Positions 18,184 to 26,632 are shown, numbered from the stretch's first letter. The stretch is 64,000 nt of DNA from Cytobacillus firmus (GCF_023612095.1 NZ_CP086235.1:1933501-1997500), one strand, 5' to 3'. Numbers and translations are program-made. The notes: generated by a model not told the origin, from the letters alone.

Positions 18184-18890
18184 GCAGTCTTGATCTGTTT
18201 TTATGGGTAATTTTTCCTTATATTTGTCTGACGATATTCGTACTCGGGCATATTTACCGTTACAATACCGACCAGTTTGGCTGGTCGGCTAAATCAAGTG
18301 AATTCCTGGAAAAGAAAAAGCTGAAATGGGGCAGCCTTCTGTTCCATTGGGGCATTGTCTTCGTGTTCTTCGGCCATGTAGCAGGCGTATTGATACCTAA
18401 AGTATTCTACGATACTGTGGGGGTTACGGAGCATATGTATCATTTTGGCGCCGTCTGGTTTGGCGGAGCGGCAGGAGTCATTTGCGTAATCGGCGGTGCA
18501 TTGCTATTTACAAGACGTGCATCCGTAAAACGGATTAAAGTGAACAGCCAATTCAAAGACTGGCTATCACTCGTCATGCTTGGCATTGTGGTCATTGTCG
18601 GTTTTACCAACACAGTCGGATACACGGCATCCGGAGGGGACTTCGATTACAGAGTGACCATTGGGCCTTGGTTTAGAGGGCTTTTAACCTTTAACCCGGA
18701 TCCCGCCTATATGATTGGAGCGCCGATTGGCTTCCAGGCACATATATTGCTGGCATTTGTCCTATTTGCCATCTGGCCCTTTACGAGGCTGGTTCATGTG
18801 TGGAGCCTGCCTTTGGCTTATCTGAAAAGGAGATACCTTGTTTACCGGAAAATGTCGCCTGCAAAAAATCAGAATGTAACGAAACGATAA
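18180..18890 (+). CDS. narI: Nitrate reductase gamma subunit NarI (cytochrome b)
   Basis: A 236-residue membrane di-haem cytochrome b that oxidises menaquinol and anchors NarGH. It has five hydrophobic helices. Candidate haem His ligands occur in LFHWGIVFVFFGHVAG (helix 2) and near GFQAHILLAF and TRLVHVWSLP (helix 5), the expected pattern. It has a conserved IGPWFRGLLTFNPDP loop. It is coupled to narJ by ATGA. It is the last gene of narGHJI; a terminator follows directly. Confidence 0.95.
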   Translation: MSSLDLFLWVIFPYICLTIFVLGHIYRYNTDQFGWSAKSSEFLEKKKLKWGSLLFHWGIVFVFFGHVAGVLIPKVFYDTVGVTEHMYHFGAVWFGGAAGVICVIGGALLFTRRASVKRIKVNSQFKDWLSLVMLGIVVIVGFTNTVGYTASGGDFDYRVTIGPWFRGLLTFNPDPAYMIGAPIGFQAHILLAFVLFAIWPFTRLVHVWSLPLAYLKRRYLVYRKMSPAKNQNVTKR

Positions 18891-18904
18891 TAGCAATAAG
18901 GAGC

Positions 18905-18938
18905 AGAAAGGCTGCATCGTGATAAAGCCTTTCTTTTT
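18905..18938 (+). terminator. narGHJI terminator
   Basis: AGAAAGGCT/AGCCTTTCT stem followed by TTTTCC. Confidence 0.75.
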
Positions 18939-18960
18939 CCTTTACAAGGAGGAATGACTG

Positions 18961-19437
18961 TTGGCTGGCCCAGCGTTAAAAAACCATTATTCACACCAAA
19001 CCATTCATGATGGATATTATACGGAAGGCCGTGATCTCACAGAAGTGCTCGTTAAACTGTCTCGTGAAGGCAGAGAGAAGGAGTGCGGGATTGCTGCCGA
19101 GGCTCTGGTGGAGCATTGGGAGACCAGAACTATTGCCCATGCGGATTCCGAAGAGGAAGGGTTTTATCAGGAGGTTATGAAGGATAAACCGGACCTTAAG
19201 GAGGAAGTCATTAAGCTGATCAGAGATCATGATCTCTTAAGAATGCTTGTTTCTGATCTGAAGGAAAGAATTCCGCGCGATGGAGTAACAGAAGAAGTGA
19301 TTGACCGCTTTAAAACCATTCTTCTGCTGGTGGATATCCACAATCATGCAGAAGAGAGAGTGTTATTCGGAAGGAACAATAAAGGCCATTTGCAAGAGCT
19401 GCGTGAAAGCGATGAAGGAACTGCTTCTGGCCTATAA
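18961..19437 (+). CDS. Hemerythrin-like (HHE) domain protein
   Basis: A 158-residue four-helix HHE-type protein. His/Glu residues fit a di-iron bundle: NHYSHQTIHDGYY, VEHWETRTIAHADSEEEGFY, IRDHDLLRMLV and DIHNHAEERVLF. Related proteins bind O2 or NO-reactive di-iron or haem and act in redox or NO defence. TTG start 18961 has GGAGGAATGA upstream. It lies just past the nar terminator, so its co-regulation with nitrate respiration is plausible but unproven. Its stop TAA coincides with the first bases of a repeat element. Confidence 0.8.
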   Translation: MAGPALKNHYSHQTIHDGYYTEGRDLTEVLVKLSREGREKECGIAAEALVEHWETRTIAHADSEEEGFYQEVMKDKPDLKEEVIKLIRDHDLLRMLVSDLKERIPRDGVTEEVIDRFKTILLLVDIHNHAEERVLFGRNNKGHLQELRESDEGTASGL

Positions 19438-19655
19438 AGTGAAACTTCAATCAGTGGGGGTTTTCCTTATCCCCCAATGATTGTTAGTTGAGGCCCACAG
19501 GAAGTGGGTCACAAAGACGTTGCCACAGGATGTGGCGTTCTTAGTCTTTGTTTTTCTTTTCGTGCCTTTACGGGCAGTTTGACCCCCACTTATCCTCTTT
19601 TATTTCCTCTGAGTCTTGAAGTGGGGATCTTACTGCCCGTTAGACTGCGATAAAG
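19435..19655 (+). mobile_element. Two-hairpin repeat element, copy A (IS200/IS605-end-like)
   Basis: Begins TAAAGTGAAACTTCAATCAG and ends CCCGTTAGACTGCGATAAA. The left hairpin is CAATCAGTGGGGG/CCCCCAATGATTG. The right hairpin is ACGGGCAGTTTGACCCCCACTT / AAGTGGGGATCTTACTGCCCGT. This copy alone carries two extra internal hairpins (GGCCCAC/GTGGGTC; ACAAAGAC...GTCTTTGT). Other copies are at 26461-26624, 34447-34496 and 39888-40032. There is no transposase inside. The non-autonomous element interpretation is inference. Confidence 0.6.
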
Positions 19656-19692
19656 TAAAAAACAGCTCCCGTAGAGGAAGCTGTTTTTTACT
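19654..19692 (-). terminator. narK terminator
   Basis: GTAAAAAACAGCT...AGCTGTTTTTTAC near-perfect hairpin with T6 on the minus strand, overlapping the narK stop. Confidence 0.8.
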
Positions 19693-21181
19693 TTCTGGAG
19701 ATTTCACTGAACATGGCCACATGCAGCTTCGGTTCTTCTGCATCATTTTTGATGGTACTGATGGTTAGCCATTCCAGGAAGAGCTCGCCGTTCTTCTTTT
19801 TGTTCCAGATTTCACCCTGCCAATATCCTTTCGTCTCAATTTCCTCCCACATCTGCTTATAAAACTCTTTCGTATGTTTTCCTGACTGCAGGATGGCAGG
19901 TGTTTTGCCGACCGCTTCCTCCGGTGTATATCCAGTAACCTTTGTGAAGGCAGGATTTACTTTTTTAATAATGCCTTTTAAATCGGTAATCATCATGCCG
20001 GACTCTGTACTTTCAAGGACCTGTTTCGATAAGCTGAGTTTATCCTGGTAGTAAAGCCAAACCACCAAAATTAAGCTTGCGAGGGCAAATTCGGATAACG
20101 CCATAAAACCGATGGCATAATGGCCGGTCCAATCGAACAGAATGGTTAAAATAATCGGCGGGAAAAAACCGCCAAGCCCCCCCATAGCAGCGACTATCCC
20201 ATTGACAATCCCGGCTTGTTTGGAAAAATACATAGGTACAAGTTTAAATATGGTTCCATTTCCGATCCCTGCACACATTGCTACACCGAGACATCCAACT
20301 GTGTAGATCGGAAGTGACGGTGTGAAGGATAGGAGAAAGCCTCCGAATGTCAGCCCTGAGAATACAAGCATCAAGATGATAAAGGAATTGAATTTATCCC
20401 CAAGCCAACCGCCGACAGGGCGCAAAAAGGTAGCGATGGCAATAAAACCGGCCGTCCGAAGTCCTGCATCCACTTTATCCAGTCCAAAGTGATTGACAAG
20501 GAAATTGGGCAAATAAATGGTAAAGGCTACGAAGGATCCGAACGTGATGAAGTAAAACAAACTTAACAGCCATAATTTAGGGTTCCGGTAAACACTTTTT
20601 ATCTGCACTCCGAGAGACACCTGGGCCTTCTTTTCCTTACGGTCACCAAGGAGGAAGTTTAATACCGCAATGAGTGCTAAAAGGATGATAAATAGCTGCA
20701 CCGTAATTCGCCAGCCAAAGCTGTTTGCCAGTACCGGCGCTAAAAAAGCGGTTACTGCTGTACCGATGTTGCCGGCTCCGTAAATGCCATTTACAAAACC
20801 GTGCCGTTCTTTTGGATAGTATTTCGGCAAGGAGGTAACACCGACAGAGAAAACTGCTCCGCCTATCCCCAGTAAAAGTCCTCCGAGTATGAGGGTCATC
20901 ATCGTACCTGCTGAACTGATCACAAACACAGGCAGAATCAGGACAATGAAGCTTATGGTAAAAATAGGCCTTGCACCGTACCGGTTGGTCCAGTATCCAA
21001 TTGGGACTCTTAATAATGACCCCAATATGACCGGGATAGCCGTGACTAACGCCACTTCTCCCGGCTTGAGGGCGATATCGGACTGGATATAAGGCATCAG
21101 GGAGGAAAGAATGACCCACACCATGAAGCCTACAACCAGACTTCCTGTCTGCAGAACTAATTGAAAGCTTCCTTTTTGCAT
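19688..21181 (-). CDS. narK: NarK-type nitrate/nitrite MFS transporter fused to a C-terminal PAS domain
   Basis: Residues 1-380 form a 12-helix major facilitator of the nitrate/nitrite porter family. They include the MFS loop motif after helix 2 (GYWTNRYGARP), GAGNIGTAVTAFLAP in helix 5, and the nitrate-signature-like AAMGGLGGFFPP. Residues about 385-497 are a PAS domain (ESGMMITDLKGIIKKVNPAF, then TGYTPEEAVGKTPAILQSG and WQGEIWNKKKNGE) of the type seen in sensor kinases and diguanylate cyclases. This could let the cell sense redox, haem or NO at the transporter, but that is inference. GGAGAG precedes the ATG. It is convergent with narGHJI, so the nitrate genes face each other. Confidence 0.9.
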   Translation of the reverse strand: MQKGSFQLVLQTGSLVVGFMVWVILSSLMPYIQSDIALKPGEVALVTAIPVILGSLLRVPIGYWTNRYGARPIFTISFIVLILPVFVISSAGTMMTLILGGLLLGIGGAVFSVGVTSLPKYYPKERHGFVNGIYGAGNIGTAVTAFLAPVLANSFGWRITVQLFIILLALIAVLNFLLGDRKEKKAQVSLGVQIKSVYRNPKLWLLSLFYFITFGSFVAFTIYLPNFLVNHFGLDKVDAGLRTAGFIAIATFLRPVGGWLGDKFNSFIILMLVFSGLTFGGFLLSFTPSLPIYTVGCLGVAMCAGIGNGTIFKLVPMYFSKQAGIVNGIVAAMGGLGGFFPPIILTILFDWTGHYAIGFMALSEFALASLILVVWLYYQDKLSLSKQVLESTESGMMITDLKGIIKKVNPAFTKVTGYTPEEAVGKTPAILQSGKHTKEFYKQMWEEIETKGYWQGEIWNKKKNGELFLEWLTISTIKNDAEEPKLHVAMFSEISRK

Positions 21182-21251
21182 AACGCTCTCCTTTCATGTA
21201 TGAAAATGCATGTGTGAACGTGATGTAATATAGGGCAATCTTAGTTTTAAA

Positions 21252-21275
21252 ATACCCAAATACTTACAGGTCAAC
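21252..21275 (-). promoter_or_regulatory. Sigma-B-like promoter upstream of narK
   Basis: On the minus strand GTTGAC, 12 nt, GGGTAT: the -10 is an exact sigma-B match and the -35 matches 4 of 6. A sigma-A reading (TTGACC-N17-TTTAAA) overlaps it. Confidence 0.35.
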
Positions 21276-21387
21276 CATCCTTTTTACGGAATCATAACCT
21301 TTGATAACAAAATGAAATAACATAAGGCGGTATGTATTGGTTTCCTTTATTTGTCCGCTGGCATTTGCATGATATCAGGTCAAATTA

Positions 21388-21413
21388 GAGCTTCCTGCTG
21401 TTACCGGAAGCTC
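21388..21413 (-). terminator. Hairpin after a 30-codon ORF
   Basis: GAGCTTCC/GGAAGCTC stem, poor U-tract, immediately after the small ORF stop. Confidence 0.4.
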
Positions 21414-21504
21414 ACAGCCTTTCTTTATTCCTTTCCATTCTGTTTTCAAAGAATTTCCTGGTCTCATCTTTTATCATACTTCTGATCATACTTAGTATTT
21501 TCAT
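21412..21504 (-). CDS. Possible 30-aa basic peptide
   Basis: A 30-codon frame encoding a Met/Lys/Arg-rich amphipathic peptide (begins MKILSMIRSMIK, ends ERNKERL). A GGTGATGA ribosome-like site precedes it and a hairpin follows the stop directly. It lies in the otherwise empty 21182-21618 interval between the DUF3231 gene and narK, all on the minus strand. No family is recognised. The coding status is uncertain; the compact signal-ORF-hairpin layout is the only support. Confidence 0.35.
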   Translation of the reverse strand: MKILSMIRSMIKDETRKFFENRMERNKERL

Positions 21505-21618
21505 GTTCATCACCACTATATGAATACGCAGAGGAAACTATTCTGTGCCAGTCCGTGTATCGGCAGAAATGAACAAAAGACTCCTGCTCAATGATCAGCG
21601 GCAGCAGTCTTTCAGTGA

Positions 21619-22173
21619 TTATTTATTTCTTTCAGGAGTGCCAGGCGGCATATAGCCTGGCGGGATTCTCATCCAGCCTCTTTCTTTCATTAAATTTTTA
21701 AGAGGGGAGGCTATTTCCATTAAGTGCACCTGTAAGGTAAAGAACATTAACCCTACATCTGTTCTGACTGTTTTACTCATTGCCTGTGCGCAAAAGGTTA
21801 TGCTTGCTGCGAGTTTTACAGATATTAAATTAGCTATTTCATCATCGGTTAACTTTACACCTTCAGGAACAGAATCCGGGTTGGAAAGTGGTTTTTCTGC
21901 ATTAGTTAAAGGCAGCGGCACTCCTTCTTTAAGCAGAAAATCCTCAATCATTTTTGTGTCTGCCCTGCTGCCTTCAATGGAAGAGCGGATGGTATGCAAC
22001 AGCTCAGTATCTGAGGTCATATTTATGGCAATATAGTAAAGGGAATGGGCTTCATGGAATGCTGTATACAGCGTCCATAAATCCATAACCTCCCCGACAT
22101 GCAGAGGCGGCTTTGGTTCGTTATCAGCAAAATTCTTAATGATTTCCTTAATGGCCTCGAAAGGGTTTAGCAT
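21619..22173 (-). CDS. DUF3231 family protein, single-domain form
   Basis: A 184-residue helical protein corresponding to one bundle of the 336-residue DUF3231 protein at 3284-4294. It has an early EAHSLYYIAI helix, SVKLAASITFCAQAMSKT in the place of the second-bundle signature, and an end GWMRIPPGYMPPG resembling the GWFEKPP ending. GGGGTGAA precedes the ATG. It is monocistronic or co-transcribed with the 30-codon ORF. The biochemical role is unknown; a spore-related or stress role is only suggested by family distribution. Confidence 0.78.
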   Translation of the reverse strand: MLNPFEAIKEIIKNFADNEPKPPLHVGEVMDLWTLYTAFHEAHSLYYIAINMTSDTELLHTIRSSIEGSRADTKMIEDFLLKEGVPLPLTNAEKPLSNPDSVPEGVKLTDDEIANLISVKLAASITFCAQAMSKTVRTDVGLMFFTLQVHLMEIASPLKNLMKERGWMRIPPGYMPPGTPERNK

Positions 22174-22319
22174 TATTTCACCCCATAATATGTATTTTTT
22201 TTAGTTTTACCGATATTTCCAATTTCATTCGGTTTTAAGGAAAGGAGTATTTTTTGAAACTATTTTTGAGAATATTCGTATTACATTAGAAGCCTTATTC
22301 GGAAAAGGGGAATTTCAGA

Positions 22320-22859
22320 TTGAAAAATAGAGTGCTGAAGAGACTTTCCTATCTTTATACCGGAGAATCAATGAGTCTAATCATGTTTGTCTTCATCAGT
22401 TACCTGGTGAACTTTACCTATCCGGATCTCCAATTATATTCACTGTTTTCTTTCTGGTCATCATTTCTGCTGCTGGAGTTCATCTTGCTTCAGGGCACCA
22501 TTTATTGGTTTGTAAAATGGAAACGATTAAAAAGGGAGAATACGTCAGTTGCCCCGGTCACACTTGTACAGCGTTTATGGATTACAAAGAAATGGAATGT
22601 TGGCATGATCACAGTGATTCCAGGTGCATTCGTGGCAGACTACGTAATATGGCACCCGGCAGTTCCTCCTGGATTTGCAATTGCCGGCTTTATCTATGTC
22701 TTTGCCGTTCTCGAATATATCAACTATTTTCATATTCAGCTATCCTATGACAATCGCTCTGACATTAACAGCCTTAAACAGACAAAACGATTTAAACAGG
22801 CTTGCTTGAGCAAAGAATTCAAGAGGCTGGAGAATTTTGATGGGAGTAAATTGGGGTGA
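22320..22859 (+). CDS. Hypothetical integral membrane protein
   Basis: A 179-residue protein with four clear hydrophobic helices (SLIMFVFISYLVNF; SFWSSFLLLEFILLQGTIYWFV; MITVIPGAFVADYVIW; PGFAIAGFIYVFAVLEYINYF) and basic cytosolic ends. I do not recognise the family with certainty. TTG start 22320 follows AAGGGGAA. It stands alone, divergent from the DUF3231 gene. No catalytic motif is visible. The 187-nt gap to the next gene contains only a 17-codon frame that I do not call. Confidence 0.7.
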   Translation: MKNRVLKRLSYLYTGESMSLIMFVFISYLVNFTYPDLQLYSLFSFWSSFLLLEFILLQGTIYWFVKWKRLKRENTSVAPVTLVQRLWITKKWNVGMITVIPGAFVADYVIWHPAVPPGFAIAGFIYVFAVLEYINYFHIQLSYDNRSDINSLKQTKRFKQACLSKEFKRLENFDGSKLG

Positions 22860-23046
22860 GGTTATGGAAGATACACTACATAGGATTGATGGACTCAGCC
22901 TGATTGGTAATGTAGTTTAAAGCGGCTTGTTTTGATTTTTGCTGAATAAGAGGGGGGCTGGGAATTGGACTAATACAGAAAAAGCGTTAATGGAGAAGGT
23001 CTAAGATGCCTGCCTTATTTTTGTCACGGTAAAGGAGAACGTAAAA

Positions 23047-23946
23047 ATGGAAATATTGATTGAAAAAGCATTGATGAAAGATGCAGTGCAATTAACACAC
23101 GTTATGAAATCTGCATTTGATGAGGAAGCTCGAAAATGGCTTACAGATGATGAAGAATATATAGCAGATTTTAATATTCAGCCGCCCGGATACGATTCCC
23201 TGCAAATGACGGAATATATGATTCAGGAACTGGATTATTATAAAGTGATTTATAAAAATGAAATAGCAGGCGGGATTATTGTTACGATTTCCGGAAAATC
23301 GTATGGACGGATTGATCGGATTTTTATCCGGCCTGAATTACAGGGCTACGGAATTGGTTCCGCTGCCATGAAGTTTATAGAAAGTCATTATCCCTATGTA
23401 AAGGCATGGGAACTCGAAACATCGGCCAGACAAATCAATAATCATCACTTCTACGAAAAAATGGGCTTTCAATTATCTTTTAAAACGGATGAAGAGTATT
23501 GTTACGAGAAAAGGACCGGAGCTGCTAAACAGGATATTAAGGATTCACAATTTGAGGATTGCGATATGGGAAACACTGAATTTTACAAAGTAAATATATC
23601 GGAAAGTTCGTTCAGCAACAGCAGCCTGAGTAAAGCACATTTCAACAATTGTAATTTAAGTCATTCAAAGTTTCAAAATATTAATCTCCAAAAATCACTT
23701 TTTGCGGACTTGAATCTATCTGAAAGCAGGTTCTTGCATGTTACCTTAAGCGGAGTGCAATTTGCTGAGACAAATCTTCGAGGTGGAAAGGATCCCATTT
23801 CATTTAATGGATGTAACCTGGAAGGGAGTAAAATAACTAACTGCTGTATGGAAAATGTTGAAATTTCCGAAAGCAGCATAAGTGGAATGAAGATCAATGG
23901 TATTCCAGTTGAAGAACTTTTGCGTGTTTATGAACAAAATAAATGA
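23047..23946 (+). CDS. GNAT acetyltransferase fused to pentapeptide-repeat domain
   Basis: Residues 1-155 are a GNAT N-acetyltransferase (motif A region IDRIFIRPELQGYGIGSAAM with the acetyl-CoA-binding QGYGIGS, and a NNHHFYEKMGF end). Residues about 165-290 form degenerate pentapeptide repeats with the A(D/N)LXX rhythm: SQFEDCDMGNTEF, SSLSKAHFNNCNLSHSKF and NLQKSLFADLNLSESRF. Such repeats build a right-handed quadrilateral beta helix and often mimic DNA or bind proteins. The fusion is unusual; the acceptor substrate is unknown. AAAGGAGAAC precedes the ATG. It is followed closely by the nucleotidyltransferase gene. Confidence 0.85.
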   Translation: MEILIEKALMKDAVQLTHVMKSAFDEEARKWLTDDEEYIADFNIQPPGYDSLQMTEYMIQELDYYKVIYKNEIAGGIIVTISGKSYGRIDRIFIRPELQGYGIGSAAMKFIESHYPYVKAWELETSARQINNHHFYEKMGFQLSFKTDEEYCYEKRTGAAKQDIKDSQFEDCDMGNTEFYKVNISESSFSNSSLSKAHFNNCNLSHSKFQNINLQKSLFADLNLSESRFLHVTLSGVQFAETNLRGGKDPISFNGCNLEGSKITNCCMENVEISESSISGMKINGIPVEELLRVYEQNK

Positions 23947-24000
23947 GGGACTCACGTATTTGTATTATGATAACTTGAAATGAAGCGGAGAGCTTATGGC

Positions 24001-24765
24001 ATGAGTAAACCTGATGTAATGGAAATGGTTAATCATTTATTAGAAGAAGTAAAGGTGATATTAAAAGATAATTTTAAAGGTTTTTATTTGCATGGCTCAT
24101 TGGCGATGGGCGGATTTAACCCGGATAAAAGTGATGTTGATATTTTAATTGTAACGTATCATTCCTTGTCTTCTGATATTAAAAGTAAGATGGCAAAGTT
24201 ATTCTTAAAGTGTTCCAATGCACCTTTCCCCATTGAAGTCAGCTTTTTGAATGAAAAAGATCTCAGCAACTGGCAGCATCCATGTCCATTTGATTTTCAC
24301 TATAGTGAATTTTGGCGGGAGAGTTTTGAAGAAGAAGTGGATCCGCATAGCGTTTCCGGGTTTGATCCTGATTTGGCTGCTCATATTACGATCGTTAATC
24401 ATCAAGGTATCTGTGCTGCAGGAGAATCCATAAAAGCAACCTTTCCTAATGTGCCGAGAGAGGACTACCTGTCTTCCATCCTGGGGGATTACCGTGATTG
24501 CCTTGTAAATCTAAAAGAAGATCCTGTTTATAGTGTCTTAAATATGATTCGGGTATATTGGTATCTCAAGGAACAAGTTATATCATCCAAGTATGAAGCG
24601 GGGGAGTGGGCACTGAAGTCAATGCCGGATGAGTTTATACCTGCTATTCAAAAGATAGTGGGAATATATAGTTCAGCTGCAAATGATCAACCTGACATAG
24701 AATTTACAAAGCTTTATGATTTGAGTGATTATATTGATGGTGAAGTCCGGAAACTGTTGAGCTAG
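24001..24765 (+). CDS. Aminoglycoside-adenylyltransferase-like nucleotidyltransferase (DUF4111), second copy
   Basis: A 254-residue relative of the protein at 6580-7368. The nucleotidyltransferase core is FYLHGSLAMGGF then KSDVDILIVTY (GS motif and metal Asp pair). The C-terminal helical half contains the matching EAGEWALKSMPDEFIP segment. The start ATG 24001 uses GGAG 10 nt upstream; the in-frame ATG at 23980 lies before that site. It could modify an aminoglycoside or spectinomycin-like molecule, but this cannot be concluded from sequence. It is probably co-transcribed with the acetyltransferase gene 54 nt upstream. Confidence 0.82.
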   Translation: MSKPDVMEMVNHLLEEVKVILKDNFKGFYLHGSLAMGGFNPDKSDVDILIVTYHSLSSDIKSKMAKLFLKCSNAPFPIEVSFLNEKDLSNWQHPCPFDFHYSEFWRESFEEEVDPHSVSGFDPDLAAHITIVNHQGICAAGESIKATFPNVPREDYLSSILGDYRDCLVNLKEDPVYSVLNMIRVYWYLKEQVISSKYEAGEWALKSMPDEFIPAIQKIVGIYSSAANDQPDIEFTKLYDLSDYIDGEVRKLLS

Positions 24766-24928
24766 TATGACACGTAGTTATGAAGAACGACAGCGAAATT
24801 GGACTCGGTCGAATGAAAAGGGACGTGCTTCCAATGGAAGGGTAGTTATTCAGACGGATTAGCCATTATCACACTTCAATCCTTCCAAACATAATGGTAT
24901 AATCAGGAAAAAGAAAGAAGTGTTCCTT

Positions 24929-25744
24929 TTGGATCTGATTACTGGGAAAATCCTGTTTACTTCCTTATTCATCATTCTTATACATAGTATTGAAACACTG
25001 GCCTATGCTGTCCGATTATCGGGTGCCAGGGTCAAGCTGATCGCATCAGGGCTTTCTTTGTTCAGTACCATTGTCATTGTTTCACGAATGGCGAACATGG
25101 GTCAGCAGCCGTTGCTTGGGAGTATTATTGATACTGCTCCAGAACAAAACTTTCTCAGTTTTGTTGAAAATCAATTCAGGGTGTTAATTGGGGCTTCCAC
25201 AATAGGGACCATCATTGGAATTCTGCTGCTGCCGACATTTATAGCGATTTTCTCAAGAGCCATTATCCGTCTTGCCGATGCAGGAGGATCAGTGCCTTCG
25301 CTGCTAAAAGTCGGTTTTAGCTGGAAATCGGCAAAGACAGTAATCAGCCATTTTAAGTTTCCGAGAATTTCTTATTTAAATGGACTTAAACTCAGTGAAA
25401 TACCAAAACGGCTATTTCTATTCAATATGTTTGTAACCGCTATCTATACAATTGGAGTGCTGTCAGCTCTATATGCTTCGCTGCTTACTCATGATAGCTC
25501 AAGAACAGCAATTATGGCATCTGGTCTCATAAACGGTGTAGCAACAATCCTGCTATCGATTTTTGTAGACCCGAAAATTTCTGTCATGTCAGATAATGTA
25601 GTACACGGAAAAGCCAAGTATACGAGTTTAAAAGGAATCTCCATTATGATGGTTACCTCCAGATTGATCGGCACCGTCCTTGCTCAGATCATGTTTATAC
25701 CCGGGGCCTATTATATTGCCTGGGCTTCAAAGTTTTTTGTATAG
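24929..25744 (+). CDS. amj: Amj-type alternate lipid II flippase
   Basis: A polytopic membrane protein of the Amj (YdaH) family, the lipid II flippase that can replace MurJ in Bacillus and is induced under envelope stress. About six helices are visible. Family-type segments include HSIETLAYAVRLSGAR at the N terminus and IVIVSRMANMGQQPLLG, DPKISVMSDNVVHGK and TSRLIGTVLAQIMF. The start is ambiguous between GTG 24920 and TTG 24929; the ribosome site is weak. TATAAT at about 24897 suggests its own promoter. It is followed by a strong bidirectional terminator. Confidence 0.85.
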   Translation: MDLITGKILFTSLFIILIHSIETLAYAVRLSGARVKLIASGLSLFSTIVIVSRMANMGQQPLLGSIIDTAPEQNFLSFVENQFRVLIGASTIGTIIGILLLPTFIAIFSRAIIRLADAGGSVPSLLKVGFSWKSAKTVISHFKFPRISYLNGLKLSEIPKRLFLFNMFVTAIYTIGVLSALYASLLTHDSSRTAIMASGLINGVATILLSIFVDPKISVMSDNVVHGKAKYTSLKGISIMMVTSRLIGTVLAQIMFIPGAYYIAWASKFFV

Positions 25745-25746
25745 AA

Positions 25747-25776
25747 AAAACGGCACTGCTCATTCAGTGCCGTTTT
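25747..25776. terminator. Bidirectional terminator amj / dedA-like gene
   Basis: AAAACGGCACTG/CAGTGCCGTTTT perfect 12-bp stem between convergent genes. Confidence 0.85.
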
Positions 25777-25780
25777 CGTT

Positions 25781-26383
25781 TTAGATACTTTCGCTCTTGC
25801 GCTTGCTGATGAATTTGTAAGTAAAGAAAATTATGAGCCCCGCAAGGATTATCAGGACTAGAGGAAGAGCATAGCTATTGAAGATTTCCTCTGCTTCTTT
25901 ATAATGGGGACCAAGTTTATACCCCAGATAAACATAGAATGCGGTAATCGGAAGCATTGCCAGGAATGTATAAATCGAAAACTTCCACACATTCATCTTG
26001 GCCATTCCGCACGGAATCGAGATCGCTGTACGGACAACCGGCATAAAGCGGGCAAAGAAAGCGACACCTGAACCGTACTTTTCAAAGAACTTGTCCGACG
26101 CATCAATCTGTTTTTGTGAAACTAAGAAGTATTTTCCGTATTTTAAAACCATGGGACGGCCGCCATATCGGCCCAGCGCATATAATGTCAGCGGTCCGAT
26201 CGTTCCTCCCACAGTGCCTGCTAATACAACCAGATAATAATTAAAGTCACCCTCGAAAACCCAAAAGCCGGCCAATGGAAGAACCACTTCTGCCGGTACA
26301 AATTCAAAACATAGGGCAAGCAATATTCCAAAGTAAGAGAACTGTTTTAAAAATTCAATTAAGCTGATAACAATTTCTGACAT
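25781..26383 (-). CDS. DedA family membrane protein
   Basis: A 200-residue DedA/SNARE-associated (VTT domain) protein; family members include undecaprenyl-phosphate and phospholipid flippases. The hallmarks are FEFVPAEVVLPLAGF near residue 25, the GGTIGPLTLYALGRYGGRP stretch, and RFMPVVRTAISIPCGMAKM with its conserved F/ARFxPxxRT and glycine motif. It has four to five helices. I chose ATG 26383 (8 nt from AGGATG) over GTG 26389. Being next to amj makes a lipid-carrier function attractive but unproven. Confidence 0.88.
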   Translation of the reverse strand: MSEIVISLIEFLKQFSYFGILLALCFEFVPAEVVLPLAGFWVFEGDFNYYLVVLAGTVGGTIGPLTLYALGRYGGRPMVLKYGKYFLVSQKQIDASDKFFEKYGSGVAFFARFMPVVRTAISIPCGMAKMNVWKFSIYTFLAMLPITAFYVYLGYKLGPHYKEAEEIFNSYALPLVLIILAGLIIFFTYKFISKRKSESI

Positions 26384-26431
26384 AGTCACACATCCTGTAA
26401 ATTTATAAAAAGGTAATTCAGAAGTACATAA

Positions 26432-26624
26432 GTCAGTCTAACGGGTAATAAGAAAACAATCAAGTATTTATCGCAGTCTAACGGGCAGTAAGACCCCACT
26501 TCAAGACTCAGAAGAATCAAAGGAGGATAAGTGGAGGTCAAACTGCCCGTAAAGGCCCGATTGGTTCAACTAACAATCAGCATGGAGAAAAGCACTCCCC
26601 GCTAATTGAAGTTTCACTTTATAC
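26432..26624 (-). mobile_element. Two-hairpin repeat element, copy B, with an extra right-end remnant
   Basis: On the minus strand this runs from TAAAGTGAAACTTCAATTAG to CCCGTTAGACTGCGATA (26624 down to about 26461). The left hairpin differs in sequence from copy A but keeps pairing (CAATTAGC/GCTGATTG). A second partial right end (AGTCTAACGGGTAATAAG) sits at about 26432-26455. The interval 26390-26670 otherwise holds only a terminator. Confidence 0.6.
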
Positions 26625-26632
26625 CAGACACA

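Noticed and set aside
21205..21230. Fnr box upstream of narK (TGTGAACGTGATGTAA)
   Set aside because: Only the left half fits TGTGA-N6-TCACA; the right half does not.
22864..22920. 18-codon frame with GGGGTGAGG upstream
   Set aside because: Very short, no terminator or conservation evidence; probably chance.
24767..24862. 31-aa frame after the second nucleotidyltransferase
   Set aside because: Weak ribosome site, no recognisable sequence; not called.
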